A stretch of 64,000 nucleotides of DNA. It comes from Struthidea cinerea (taxonomy: Eukaryota > Chordata > Aves > Passeriformes > Corcoracidae). Under the pieces are notes generated by a model. The model was not told where the DNA came from. It saw only the letters and a program-made list of their open reading frames with translations, and did no database searches. The stretch is taken from NCBI GenBank assembly GCA_013397865.1, contig VZTI01005562.1:1-64000 (forward strand), written 5' to 3'. Both the position numbers and the translations under genes were made by a program. Positions 1 through 12,900 of the stretch are shown piece after piece (position 1 is the stretch's first letter; every line of letters starts with the position of its first letter).

Positions 1-59
1 TGGGCCGCCCCGGGAGCCGGGGGGGCCGCTCTGCCTGCAGCTGCCTGTGGGCAGACTGG

Positions 60-565
60 ATGCGGCACTTAGTGCCATGGTCTGATGCCTTTTCCTGGTC
101 TTAAAATCAAGAGTCAAACACGGTTAGAAGGGAAAAAGGGATTTTACCTTGGTATTTATTTTAAGGATCCTTANTATTTATTTTAAGGATCCTTAGGTGC
201 ACTACTTCCAGGTCGAATGCACCGAAATGCACACCGCAATGCACCCCCCACAAAAGATCTGGTATAACATTATAGGTCTTACCAATTAGCATATCTATCA
301 AAGATTCCCCAATGGGAGGCTCGAGTGAGCCCCCCTCCCCAAGGAACCTTCCCCTGGATGGTTCTATCTTAGTTTACAAAATGTGTTCTGGAGAGGACCT
401 TGGGGTCTGGGGCACATTGATCCCTGACTACGAAACCGCTAAACCTCTAAGATCTAGCTGAACAAACAAGTCCAAGAATGTAGGCAAAAAGCACTAAAGA
501 ATACAGAAGTTGTAAAAAGGTATAAAAGGGGTTTGAAAGAAAAGGCAAAAAATCATCATGGCATC
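60..565 (+). mobile_element. Candidate endogenous retrovirus LTR fragment
   Basis: The block has the look of an avian LTR. It is AT-rich, has a polypurine-like stretch near 130-140 and a clear TATA box (TATAAAA at 521-527), and lies beside other repeats. No gag, pol or env frame is visible, so at most it is a solitary or truncated LTR. Its ends are not defined by visible terminal dinucleotides or target duplications. The assignment rests on general appearance, and a unique regulatory sequence cannot be excluded. Confidence 0.35.
153..195. repeat. 21-bp direct duplication flanking a single N
   Basis: The same 21-bp unit occurs at 153-173 and 175-195, separated only by the ambiguous base at 174. 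Each copy holds a BamHI-type GGATCC. Two identical copies joined by one N are more typical of two contig ends overlapped without merging than of a biological tandem repeat. Confidence 0.9.
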
Positions 566-569
566 AGTC

Positions 570-650
570 TAGCTGACAGGGTGGTTGGTACTCAGTCACA
601 GGTTGGACTCGATGATCCCAGAGGTCTTTTCCAGCCTGATGGGTTCTGCG
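570..650 (+). mobile_element. CR1 LINE 3'-end fragment
   Basis: The segment around 600-640 reads as the familiar CR1 3' end: a GGTTGGACT...GATGATC motif followed by AGAGGTCTTTTCCAGCCT. CR1 copies are usually 5'-truncated, and this one is only a short tail. No reverse transcriptase frame is present. The octamer repeats that normally close a CR1 are weak or degraded here. It supports a bird or other sauropsid origin. Confidence 0.7.
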
Positions 651-830
651 GCTCTGTCCCGCTCCCCCCGCCGGTGCCCGTCGCTGCATCGGCACCTGGA
701 GAGCGGGACACGGCGCGGGCTCGCGGCTCCGGACAGGGCTGGAGGGCTGCGCTGGACACTGCTGGCTGTGCCACGAGAGGGCAGCGGAACGCTGCAAACC
801 CCGACGGGAGTGCGTGTGCCCCAGCCCTCG
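651..830. other. Short GC- and CpG-rich patch
   Basis: About 180 bp with many CpG dinucleotides follows the CR1 tail directly, in contrast with the AT-rich DNA around it. Open frames run through it in several phases only because GC-rich DNA has few stops. I see no splice sites tying it to an exon. It could be part of the repeat, a small CpG island of an unseen gene, or a recently inserted segment. Confidence 0.4.
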
Positions 831-930
831 GAAAACCCTCTGTCCAAAAACAGGCACTACGTTAAAATAAATATTTCCAACTTTCAGAGCACAATCACTT
901 TCGCTCCACCTAAATAATACACAAGCTGTC

Positions 931-3900
931 AAAATACCAGGGCTTATCGCCTCAGATGCGGTGCTGGTAATTGTCTACGCCTGTTTGTCAAACGAATCAC
1001 TATTTTAAACTTGTTCCACATGACGACCTGTGCCAGGAGACCTGGAAAGGGGGAGGAAAGAAGAAGCAGAAGGACAAACAAATCTAGTAATAACTGAGGT
1101 AGATGGCATTCTTCTCATTCCCAAAGCCTGACAAGCCGATTCTGGATAATGTGGTTTATGGAAAAGTGATTCTGTTCTCCAAGGCATAGTTCAGAGGTTA
1201 ACCGGAGATGGTTCTGCATCCCTTTGAGGAAGTGTTAGCAGAGAGTAATGTTATTAATCCCCAATAAAGTTGTTTTATAGGCATGGTGACAATCAAATGC
1301 ACCTTTTTCAAGCCTCTGCTTCACTTGCAAATATTCTCAAGACATCTTAGTGAATAAACAAAAAAAAACCCCTTATTTTCTATGGCACCTTTCCTTCTGT
1401 AAAACCGAAAGTGCTTTCCAAACTATACCATTAAAGCAGAAAAATCAACTAAATGACAACTGAAAGGCATCCAGGCTGGAATATGGTGGTGGCTGTAGTG
1501 GTTCTCAACACCGTTGTAGGCAGGAAGCAGGGATGAAGATGCAACTAGAGCTTAAGGAGTACTTTGGAAAATTGCAAAGATTTTTTTATGAGATATGAAT
1601 GATAACACCTCTACTACTTTAACAAAAAAACGCTATAAGGTCTTTCCTTCCCAGAAATTGTCCTTATCCAAAGAAAATAAACCTCTCAGTAAAGTACATA
1701 ATAGAATACAAATGTTCCATCTAACTCCTGTGTCCATACATGTTATTTTGTAACATCATTTAAAACATTTTTAGAATAGTGAGACACAGATACTCCTTAC
1801 CTCAGATTATCACTTAAATGAGATGGCTTTGTTCCAGCCATTTCCTGCTCTGCCCAACACCTTGTCTGCAAGCAGTTTGGGATGGGATTTGCCTGTGGGT
1901 AGTGGCAGGGCTTCCTGCAGGTGGCTCAGCATCACCATTGCCATTCATTTTTGCAGGGAAAGGCTGTGCTGCTCTGCAGGGATGCTGATCCTCCCTCCCA
2001 TCACAGCTTCTGTGGCTACATCCACGTCTATATGCCCATGGACGCCCCTCACTATGCCCTGCAGCAGGAGAGGGGCTCTGTGAGCTTCTAGGAGAGTACT
2101 TACTTGCCTCTGTGTTGTAATTTAGGTCTATTCCCTCTTTATTGGTAAAAGTCATCAGGGAAAAAATGATTGAATGGCAATTAGCCATCTCTTTGGTGAC
2201 ATTCTTATATCCAACACCACAAAACTTGATGCAGTGAAAGCGTTGTAAACATGCCTTTTAGAAAAATATTTCAGATAAGTGCTACCAGATCAATAGGTTG
2301 TGGTTGAAAGCTGTTGGACACATAGCTTTTTCTGTGTTTAACATCCCACAGACAGACAGACACATAGAAGGAGAGTGTGCAAAAGATTCATGTCCAGTCT
2401 TGCAGACAAGGGCGATTAGCCTGGCTTAGCACACATGAGTAAGGTGAGGTCGACAAACATCCTCCCCCAGATCCACCAGATTCCACTACTGTGGAGTATG
2501 TGCTGCTTGTCACTGCTCCTCTCCAACTGCTCTCAACACTGAGACATCAGTATTTGGTATTAAAAGCCTGAGGTAACAAGGGGAATAAGGCAGTGCTTAT
2601 GTAAATTGTTCATGGGCTAGGTTCTTAGGAATTTGAAATAGGGCTATTTCTCCAGCAAAGGATATTGAATGGACAGAGCTGAGAGTACCTTCCACAAGTG
2701 TAGCAGGATCCACAAATTTATGTCTCCATGGCATAAATCTTCATTCACTGCTTAGCCCAAGCAAAGAAGTAACAGGTAGCTTCTATCCAGAAGCAATTGA
2801 TTTTACCTCATTTGTCAGTGACTTATTACTGCAGTGCAGAAAGTCACTGGTCCATCACCTTTTGTTTCAGAAGACGAAAGTCCCTCGTAACACACCTGGA
2901 CGCTCCTATAGTCTAATGCAAGGTGCAGAGAAAGATGAACCTAGTGGCACAGAGGGGGCTGGGGGAAATTATAGTGCAAGAGAGCAGATAAGAGTTAGAA
3001 AAATGCAGACTGTAAACAAAGGCGTTTCTGTTCTCAGGTTGGCCAAGTGGCTGCTGCTAAGTCACAGTAACCCTGGGTTGTCACCTTTGAATTTTACTTG
3101 TCACTCTGGTATGCAATACGAGAATGTGTGTTGTTTCATCATGCTCCTTGCCTGCTCAGGTTACCTAATTAATTTACAACAAACTATAAAAGTAGTTCCT
3201 TGTACTAATTGCCCTGTCTGCTGGATGACCAAAGAGGAAGCTGGAACTTTGAAACAAGATGGTTTTCTTTAGATTAGAAAAGTGAGACATACAATTTCAG
3301 GCTATTTTGTCCTTGTCTTATTCCTTCACAATATATGTACAAAGCTTTCCTAGTCCTGATAAAATGAGGAAGTCTCCAAAGCACTCCAGCAGATAGCAGT
3401 AGCATCCCTGACATTTGGTCACTAATGTTCAAATTTAAATTTTTTTTTCTCTTTTTTCCGTTCTTGTTGTTGTTTGTTTGTTTCCTTAAGAATTAACAAC
3501 TGCTAAAACACAGCCAAGGAGACTGGTTGCTCTTCCTCATAGTAACAAACATTCTTGTTATGACTAAAAGAAATACTATAGCAGGATTCTATTCTCCATC
3601 CACAAGCACAACCTTCAGGTGGTCAGAAATTTCAGAGATCAATTCCAGTGGATTGGCAAGTTTAACTAAAACTCCTATAACTAAAAGTTATACGTCGAGC
3701 TGGGAGATGTGTAGGAAAAAAGTAGGGAAGTGTCTGGGGTCTCAGCAAGTAACCAGCATGCTGTATATACAATAACACTAGATGGCTGCACAGTCTCCAA
3801 GAAACTGCTGTTGACTGCAAGTCTGATTTTGCAGCTTGTGCACCTGAAATACACATGGCTAGATGTGTTGATCAGCAGAGTGTGTTTGTGTGCCAGCCCC

Positions 3901-6900
3901 TCTCTGTTAGTAGGCGATCCAGTTCTCTGAGCTGGCAGGCAGCGCTTGCAGGAGTGGCATTTGCTGACAGCTGGACTTAAGCGTCCCACCAAGTAACATG
4001 AATATCATGCTATAGTGGGGCAGCCTTCCTCCAGATTTGCTATGTCCCTGTCACCGGGAGCTGAACCACATGTGAAGCAACTCCTGAGACAACTCATTTC
4101 CAACCTGGCCTTTTGAGAAATCTGATACCCCATAACTGCCAGGCAAAGGGCGGGGTATGCAGAGGGAGGCAGAAACCTCTGTGGCCATCCAGCTTTAATC
4201 AGCCATATTTGTTTGTTTACAAGGCCATCTAAATAATACCACCTACCATTCTGTTCATCAACATCCCAAAGATTTCCAGCATACAGCTCTCAGGTTTCTA
4301 GCTCCTGCTGCAGCATGCAGCCCAGACCAGACAGAGCAGGATTAGGGTTGTCAGGGAAAAGGATAGATAGTGGGACGTTATGCTTCAGCAGGTAATCAGT
4401 TCTCTTGGGGGGCAGGATCCTTCCTTAAAAGATGCTGTGAAAGTGACAAAATAATTACCACGTAAGTCTGACAGTTTCAGCAAGCCCTTAAACTGGTTTT
4501 TGAATACACAACTTTTATTCATATATTACATGAAAGATTGCTTGTGTTTTCTCACCATGACCATGTCTGGATGTTTCAGCATCTCTGCTTGTAACTTACT
4601 ATACAACATCTGCTAAGAAATGACAGTTTTATCCAACTCATCACCTAGTCCAAATCTTTCAAGCATAATTTCTGTCAGCAGTGTGTTCCCTGGCTTACAT
4701 TTGGGTAACTGTCACAAAATCCCCTTCTGGTTCCTCTGCCCATAATTGTTTGGCTCTTTGCAATGATTTGTGGCTGTGCATCCACACAGGCACCAACCTT
4801 ATGCACAATGAGAAACAGTAGTCACCCTAATATCTTCTGCTTCAAAATTACATTCTTCTCCCACTTGACATGTATACATACTGGGCTTACAACAGAGCTT
4901 ACAACATTGTTTCCTGGCACCCCAGGAAGGTAAAGTGGAACCAAACCCTGGAAGGCACCGAACCATGTACCTGCCTGGTACATAAACCACCTCTTTTCTT
5001 GTGGCTGCAAGAAATTAAAATGTTACAGCTGAGGCAGAGAGGAAGAGCACAGAAATTCTTCTGTGCTTCAGTTTGCTACCTGCCCATCATTCTTGCCAAT
5101 TTGCCAGTAAAGCCTGGAGATCCTAACATCCCTCTAACTGCAGTCTGTGACCCATTGAATGTTGGGAATTCACAAGCTAAGGGATCTGGAAAAGCTGATC
5201 ACAGGATGCAGCTTTGCATGTGCTGCACAGCAACCCACAGAGGTGTGAGTTCAGGGAGTCCTCACCTAGGTTTGAACATGCCAACTCCCTGCTTCTCCCC
5301 ACAGTCAGAGCCAGCTCCAACCAGGAATTATTACATTTTTGAGTGTCACATGAGACAATGACCTCTAAGTCACACTGAAAAAAAACCCCTCTTGTGAAAT
5401 TTTTGCTGGCAGGCAAAGGAAGAGCACAAACATCTATGAGCTCAATGTATACGAAACATGTGTGTTGGAATCTTACTACAGGTAGATAGCATAGAGTAGG
5501 GAGACATATATATATACAGGCAAACCCCAGCACTTACAACATGAGAGTGATCGAAGCACCACAATGTTCACAAAACTCTGTCCATGGGTAATAAATCAGC
5601 TCCTTTTGTGGCTTTTGATCACAGGGATTCAGCTGGATCTGATGACAGCTGGTTTGCATGAGATAATCAGTCTTGTCTTTTGGTAACTCCTTCACAACTG
5701 GGCTAGCTACAATATTTATCACCAGCTAATGTTTTTTACTCGTTTCGTCATTACAAATGTCAGGAAATGCTGCACCATTAGCAAGTCCATGGTTTAACCC
5801 CAGCAAACAGGAGGGCCAGATTCACATTCACATTGCCTTCTCAAAGGTTTCTAGAACTACAGCTATGGTGGTGAGGGTTGTCAGTGACATTAAGAATTTT
5901 TTTTCCCAGGGACAGTCAACACCATTAATAACCTTAGATTGTCTCCAGAGGAATCTACTTGGTACAAGGTTTGCCTGCAATTGTACTTATTAACGTGATT
6001 TATTTGTGTTTTGCAATATAGGACCCAAAATTCACTTAGTTCACAACAAGCAGACAGTACAGTTACTATCTCACTTAAAATCCCATTTCTTCTGATTCCT
6101 CCATGCTTGGCTTTTGCTGACTCATAGGCAGCTTCCACTATGCAAGAGTATGTTGATCTTCAGCAACAGGCAACAGCATACACAGACACAGAGTCTCCAG
6201 CCTGGTAAGTCTAGCATGTGTCAGAGATGTGGGATCAGGCAGCCACAAATGGCTCCCTGCAACCTCGGTGGGGTGGAGAGCCCAGCCCTTAATACATGCT
6301 TTTAGCCTATCTGCTGAGAAGTGAAACTCCCTTCCCTCACACTCACCACAGCACAAAGGTATTTTGAATCCTACAAAAGGCACATCAAAAATCAAATTTT
6401 TTCCACTAACAGAAAAAATGAGGAATGTGTGTATCTGATCTGTTGGGCTCAAAGGGGGAGATGATTAATCACCAGCAAGGGAGGATGACTGTAGATGGCA
6501 AGTCAGCATCTGTAAGTATTTTGTTTTTCCTCCTCTCATCCCTCTCTCCTTTTAAAATTAATTCTAAGAGATTGTTTACAGTAGAGTCCCCTCTGCATGC
6601 TTTGGCATCTTGTCTGAAGTCAGCAAGTCACATCCTTTCTGCCAGCATTCAGAAAACACTGGTCTAGAAAACAGAACCTACCTTAAAGACAAACCAAGAA
6701 GTACAGTGTTTCAGGAGTAGCTGTAGGTGAGGCCTTGGAGAGGGACTGAGATGGCCCATTGATGGTAAGTGGATGAAATCCCAACCTCAGTGAACCCACT
6801 GAGTATTTTGCCCCATCAGAGTATATTCTTTCCTGACCAAATTTCTGTCAAAATTCTCAGGATTTGACCAGAAATTTTTTGCACCTCTAGAGTCTGCTGT

Positions 6901-9900
6901 TGATGAAACCTTCTGCTGTGATCCAGTCAGGCTGTACAGTCCAAGAATGAATGACTCAACGTAAGGGATGAGCAGAAGACAAGCCATGGTAAGCAGTAGC
7001 CTAGTGATGCTCTGCTTTTTTAACCCCCAAGTCACAGAAAGTATTACAGGACAAACCACATATGGAAATAACACAGGATAAACTACACTATGCTGGTGGA
7101 GATGCTGCACTTGGATTTGAATGTAAGACTGAAGTTTTTATGCAACTACAGTCATTTAGAGTCACGTAGTATTCACTAAATAACAGAAATGTTAATGTTT
7201 GCACCCAGACAAAATTCTTGATCAAATCAGTTCCTGCCCTATGGTTTCAGTTGGACACACTGTTTCCCATTTTGTCTTAAACCCTTGACTGGAAGTGAGG
7301 TATTTCCTTTAATACTGTTATATTGAGACCAAGATCTACGTCATTTATAAAGAATTCCAGATTCACGGGGAATAGGAAGCACTATAAAAGTGTGAAAGAG
7401 CAGCCTTTTCCTCTTTCTTTTAGGTAAGACAAGAGGCAAAACCCACTAAGCTTCTTTCAGAAGATTTTATGCTGTGGTTTTGATCCTGAACAGGCAGAAA
7501 TACTAACACAGCCAGTGATTTTCCTCCAAAGGAAGGTTTTTAAGTGGTTTTGATGAAAACTGTACATACAGCTGGTTCTCTGGTACAAACCTGTTCTTTA
7601 ACCTTAGTGCTGGATACATGCTGAGAACACCCACACGCATTTAATTAATACAGACATCGCAGAAGGGAGTGGTGCTGGGTAAGAGGTGGCCCACTATAGA
7701 TCAAGGAAGCTCACCCTCTGTGGTGCATCCTAGGGTGCTGTGTAATGTAACACAGGCACTGAGCTTTCTCTCTTCCAGAAACACTAAACATTGCCCCTGG
7801 GACCTAAGCAGGAATCACCCGGAACCATGAACAATTGGGACACTACTGGGCAAGTCATATGAGTGCAGCTCATCAGTCACTACAGTACTGCTCATGTGGA
7901 AACAACCCCGCATCAGTAAATCTGGCTTACAGCAAAAAGACAAAGAAATCTCAGCACTGGGGACTGACATAAGTAGGTGCCAGTAGGAGGGTTCAGGACA
8001 TATTGTGCAGACTATTTGTAAAGACATGTTTCTGGCATTCTGAGTCCATAAATAATGTTTGAGAAAAGGTATTAGGTACCTTCCCCAAGGGCTGCTAGAA
8101 AAAAGGAATAAGCAGACCAGAAGGAGCTTAGGCACATTCCAGTTTGGGGAGGAGAAAGAGGCTGCAAAGACGACTCTAGCAGACTTATTATGGTACCTTT
8201 ATGAAACATTTGCCTTTTTTACCCAGAGGGCAGGGGTGAGGGAAATATGATTCCTTGCTCTGACAATAGTGGAGGTCGAATGCTGTATCTGGATGGACCG
8301 CACTCTCTTCTCTTGGAGCCACTCCTGCAAAGGTGTCCAAAGCCAGACTGACAGCAGCCAGAGGGGTTCTGGCAGCTTCTCATATCCCACGGACGTGGCA
8401 GGTATATGAACCGATCTCATCAAACTTAGGAAAAAGTGGGGAATGAGGAAAATACTTGGATTTGCACAAACAAATCTTGCTTTGCTCCATTCTTATTTAC
8501 AAGGTTGATCCAGGACAAAATGTCACCTCTTCAACCCAAAAAAAGCAGCACCATGCAGAGAGCACTGCAAGTCTGCTGATGTCGTTGCTGTGATCCCGCT
8601 GGGGCTTCGAAGTGCACTCACAGTTTAAAGAAATGGATTGCAATGATAAAAGAGAATTTTCTTTGCTTTACCCTCATATGCTTAGTAAACTCTGATGAAA
8701 ACTTAGCAAATTCCCCCTGCTGCTTCCCCAAATGTCTGTGCCTCAGGCCCAAACTCAGTTACTCCTTTAATCCTGTGCAGGAGACCCAAGATCAAAGTTG
8801 GTGGGACTTTGTTTCATCGCAGCTATTCCCAGCACCATCCCTGGAATTCAGACAGCTGCTGGTTTTCATTCCTCAGCCATGGGCTAGCCAGATCTGACAC
8901 TTCAGTGTTAACCCTTGGTTTTGGCATGAATTATGAACTGGAGCCTTGTCTCCTGAAAACTCCCCTGCTCTGCAGCAGATGATTCACCTGCACTGTGGTA
9001 CCCCATGGGAACAAATTACTCACTGGTGTTTTCTTCATGGGTACCAAAATTCCAGTGGCAGAGGAGGGATTCCTGTGCAATCTAGAATCTTCTGAGATGG
9101 AAGGTGATCTCTAACTATCCATTATATTATCCCTGGGAGAGGGTGAAAAGAATTGAAAACATGAAACATTTACTGGAAAAAACAAGACCAGCCCTGTATT
9201 TAATCAAAACATTTTGTTTTGTTCCACTTGTAATTATTTCCATCCAATGAAAAAATACTTTAACAAAGAAAATGACAGTTCCCTTCCATGGGCAAACAAA
9301 ATAAGAAGTCATGTCAGTTCCCACACAATGGTACAGTTAAGGTGACATATTTTTAATGCCGTGTTGAAATTATCTTTACTTGTATTGCAGTAGTACTGAA
9401 CACATCAATTTAGGTTTAACGATCTATTTTCAGTGTTTGTTAGGATAGTGGTGAGAAAACCAAAGATTTGTGGGGAAAAAAGCTGAAGTGACACTTCATT
9501 TCCCCTGAAACTCATGAGAATGTGAATAGGAACATTGAATACGCCCACATGACTGACTGTGACAGAGGTTCCAAATAGGTGAAGACCAGCCTGAGAGCCC
9601 AGGAAATTATTGCCATTGCCAGCTATGCTGGTAGCTTGCATTTTTTTTTTTTTTGTTGGAAACCCCAGTTTTCACATGGTGGAAAGAGGTAAACAGGAAA
9701 AAAAATTACCCATTCCTGTACAAGACTCACTCTTACACTCAGATGACTGTCCCAAAAGCAAGGCAATAAATTTCAGGTACCTTGGTTGTAGTTTATTGAG
9801 ATCTCATGCCAGGCAAAGGCTCTCTGTATGTTTGCTTTAATTATCATGTTCCTAAAGAAGGTAACAGTTTATGCAGATTTACTACAATGCCTGACTGTCC

Positions 9901-12900
9901 TCCCTTCCCTGTGCCTCAGGTACCTGAACTTTGTATTCCACAGAGAAAAGTGGAAATAACCTTGGAGACTTCTGCTTCAAAACACACTGAGATCTACTGG
10001 TGAAACAGCAGTAGAAAAATATTGTCACTTCCATATGCTGAGACATTTTTTCCCAGAGCTCTCAGGCATTCAGCATCACAGTTGCATTTTCCTGCCTAGA
10101 ACAGGCCAACCATTTTCTCTTCAACACTGGCTGACTTCAGTGCCCAAGTGAGAAGGGGGCTGTAAGTCATGGACATCACTATTTGCTTTTAAGTGATTTT
10201 TCACCCAAAAACATTATGCTGGTTTCTGCACTGTCTTGGTGTAAGTCCTGCTTCCTGGCACTGTCTCTGCACCTCACCCATCCAACTCAACAGGTATATT
10301 TTCATACCCTCTAGCAACAGATACTTTGTGGAGGACTTACTGTCTGCCAAGTGTGGTTTAATACTAGTTAATGCAGGCTCCTTGCCATTTTCTCCTCCAA
10401 CTCAAAACCAAGAGCACACCAATCACATGTATTTTTCAGCAGCACATCATCTGACTGAAATCAAAATATCCCACTGAGATCCATCTGCATGGCCCTTTGC
10501 TGCAGCACAAACAGAATTCAGCTGCCTCCTTCTCGGCAGGTGTCACATTTCAGGACCCACCCGACATTGACTTAAACCCCTGTTAGTGTGTTTTGCAGCA
10601 GAGAGCATGGCTAGTTTGTGTAGTGGTGGGAGGTCAGCATCTGTTTTGGGGAAAAGGGTAGAGGTTGTCCAAGATGTGCCTACTCAACGTAGGAAGAGAT
10701 GTCTAGGAAGCACTACTATAAGAATCAGGAGGCTGGTCTGCCAGGTGGCTTGTGGGATGGACCGAGAACGGGGATGTAAAGCTCTCCTTTGCAGGAGACC
10801 AGCATCTTAATAACAGAGGAAGGAAGATTATTCCTTTCTTTTCGTGAGAGGAAAGCAGGGTGCCCAGGTCTTCACCAAAATACCAGGATGAAATCACAGA
10901 TTTTATCTGCGATATTTAAACCTGCTGGTACCAAACCTTCATATGACTCACGGAGAGCTCCACCTCCTCCTCCCTCCGGGTACTACTGACATTGCAAAAT
11001 CTTTTGCTCATCACAATTCTTTCCACATAATATTTTCTGTGCCAGCAGAGAAGTCTTATCTACTCTGGGAGACCAGCACCATCCTTCTAGAGCTTTCAGC
11101 TACAAGTATGATGGCTTGCAAGAAACCAGCAGTTAAAACTGATCAATTAACCATAAAAGTTTATATCTATGACAAAGAATATCCTTAAAAAATCACAGTC
11201 AGCTACTAACTAAACTGTCTATCTTGTCTACTAAACTAAACTAAGCTTGTCTAGCTTTGTCTGTCTTATATCCCTTTCTCCACCCATGGCTTTAAAGATT
11301 ACCTCTCTTTCTCCTAGAGGTTTCTCAGAGTATTTATGAGCTACCCAATCCAAATCTGTATTAAATCTCTGAAAATATTCAGTTGTTCAGATATAGGGCT
11401 TGGGTTATGTTCATATATCAAAATTGCCAGGTCATTAGCTCTCGTGTGAGGGATTGCACGTGAGTTACAAACTCATTCGTACATGTGCCATGATGGATTT
11501 TCTCTAATTGCCTTTTTCCGAATTCTGATGGTTGTGAGTCATTGTAGGCAGGAATTTATATAGCCAGAAAGGTTAAATATATCAGTCTATTGTCTACCAA
11601 GAGAGAGACTAGCATATGAAGAGAAAGGCCAGGGATGTTCAGAGTTAAGGAATATTTCTATTCCAAGTGGACAAACACGTAATGCTACCTGCAAGTCTTG
11701 CTGATAAGAATGTGCAGATACTTGGGTTAGTGCTGGAGCCAGGAACGTTACACCAGATCTGATGCAGAGTGAGGGTGCACAGCTGGGGCTGCTCTGCCCT
11801 CAGCACTCAGGAACACCTCGGCCACCCAGCACAGCTCAGCAGCTTCCCAGCATAACCACTTGTGATCCCCTGAGCTTTTTTCTGTGCTGTGGAATTACAC
11901 TGCTCCATCTTTTCAAAAAGCAAGAGTTCTCCATTTAAAAAAATCCTCTACAGTATGATTCTGTAGATTTGTTCTGTCTTCACAGGAATATCCACAGCAG
12001 CTTTGAGATTTCCACTGACTTTCATCTTTGCTTGGGCCAAGTCACCTACAAATACAAGGACAATGACAAAGGTTTGCTATTTCTGAGGTTCCTGGTGGCC
12101 AGGATGGGTGACTGCTGGCAATACACTGTCCCCTGTTCCTGCCATCAGGGATAGCTGAAAGGATACTAGTCAGGGTATCTGCTTCATCCATAAGAGTAAC
12201 AGGGACATCCCTCAGTGCAGCAGTTCCCTGTAGTTTCAGCCGAAGGTCCCAAACCTGCCTTCAGCGTGGGGAAACAGGGAGACAGTGGAAAGGGGCACTC
12301 CTGGATTCCCCACACCCCCTCCTTTTCCCTGCTCATTCCCTTACTGAATCCTCCCCCAGCCTTATCACATTCCCTCCATTCCTCTCATCGCCCTCTGAGC
12401 TTGCCTCTGAAACGCTGAGCCTGTGCTGCTGCTGTGCACTGGCTTCCAGATCCCCTCGCTCAGACCGGTGCCATGGGGTTCCTGGCCAGTGCAATGAGAG
12501 GGGTGGGGGAACCCTCACCTCCCACTCATTGTCTTCTGCCACAGCTCTAAAAAATATGTATTCACTCCCTATCCACCTCTGCTCTGTGCAGCACCACACA
12601 AAACCCCCTTCTTCTTGATGCTATCTATTTACAGTAACTCCGTAAAATTTCCATAAAAGCTCCTCCACTTATTCCTCACTGAAGCACTCTTATCTTATCT
12701 TGCAAACCTGACTTGACATCAGGCAGTTTGGTGTTTATATGAAAAAAGGGTTTGGCTTTTAAAACAGTTCAGCAGCCACAAACAGAGCTAGGTCTTCAGA
12801 ACAGCTTAGCCTGCATTTTTGGGCACTAACAGAGAAGCCAGCTCTTCCAAGAGGGCTCTTTGTAATGGTGTGCTTTGAAAATATTACTTTAAATATCCCT

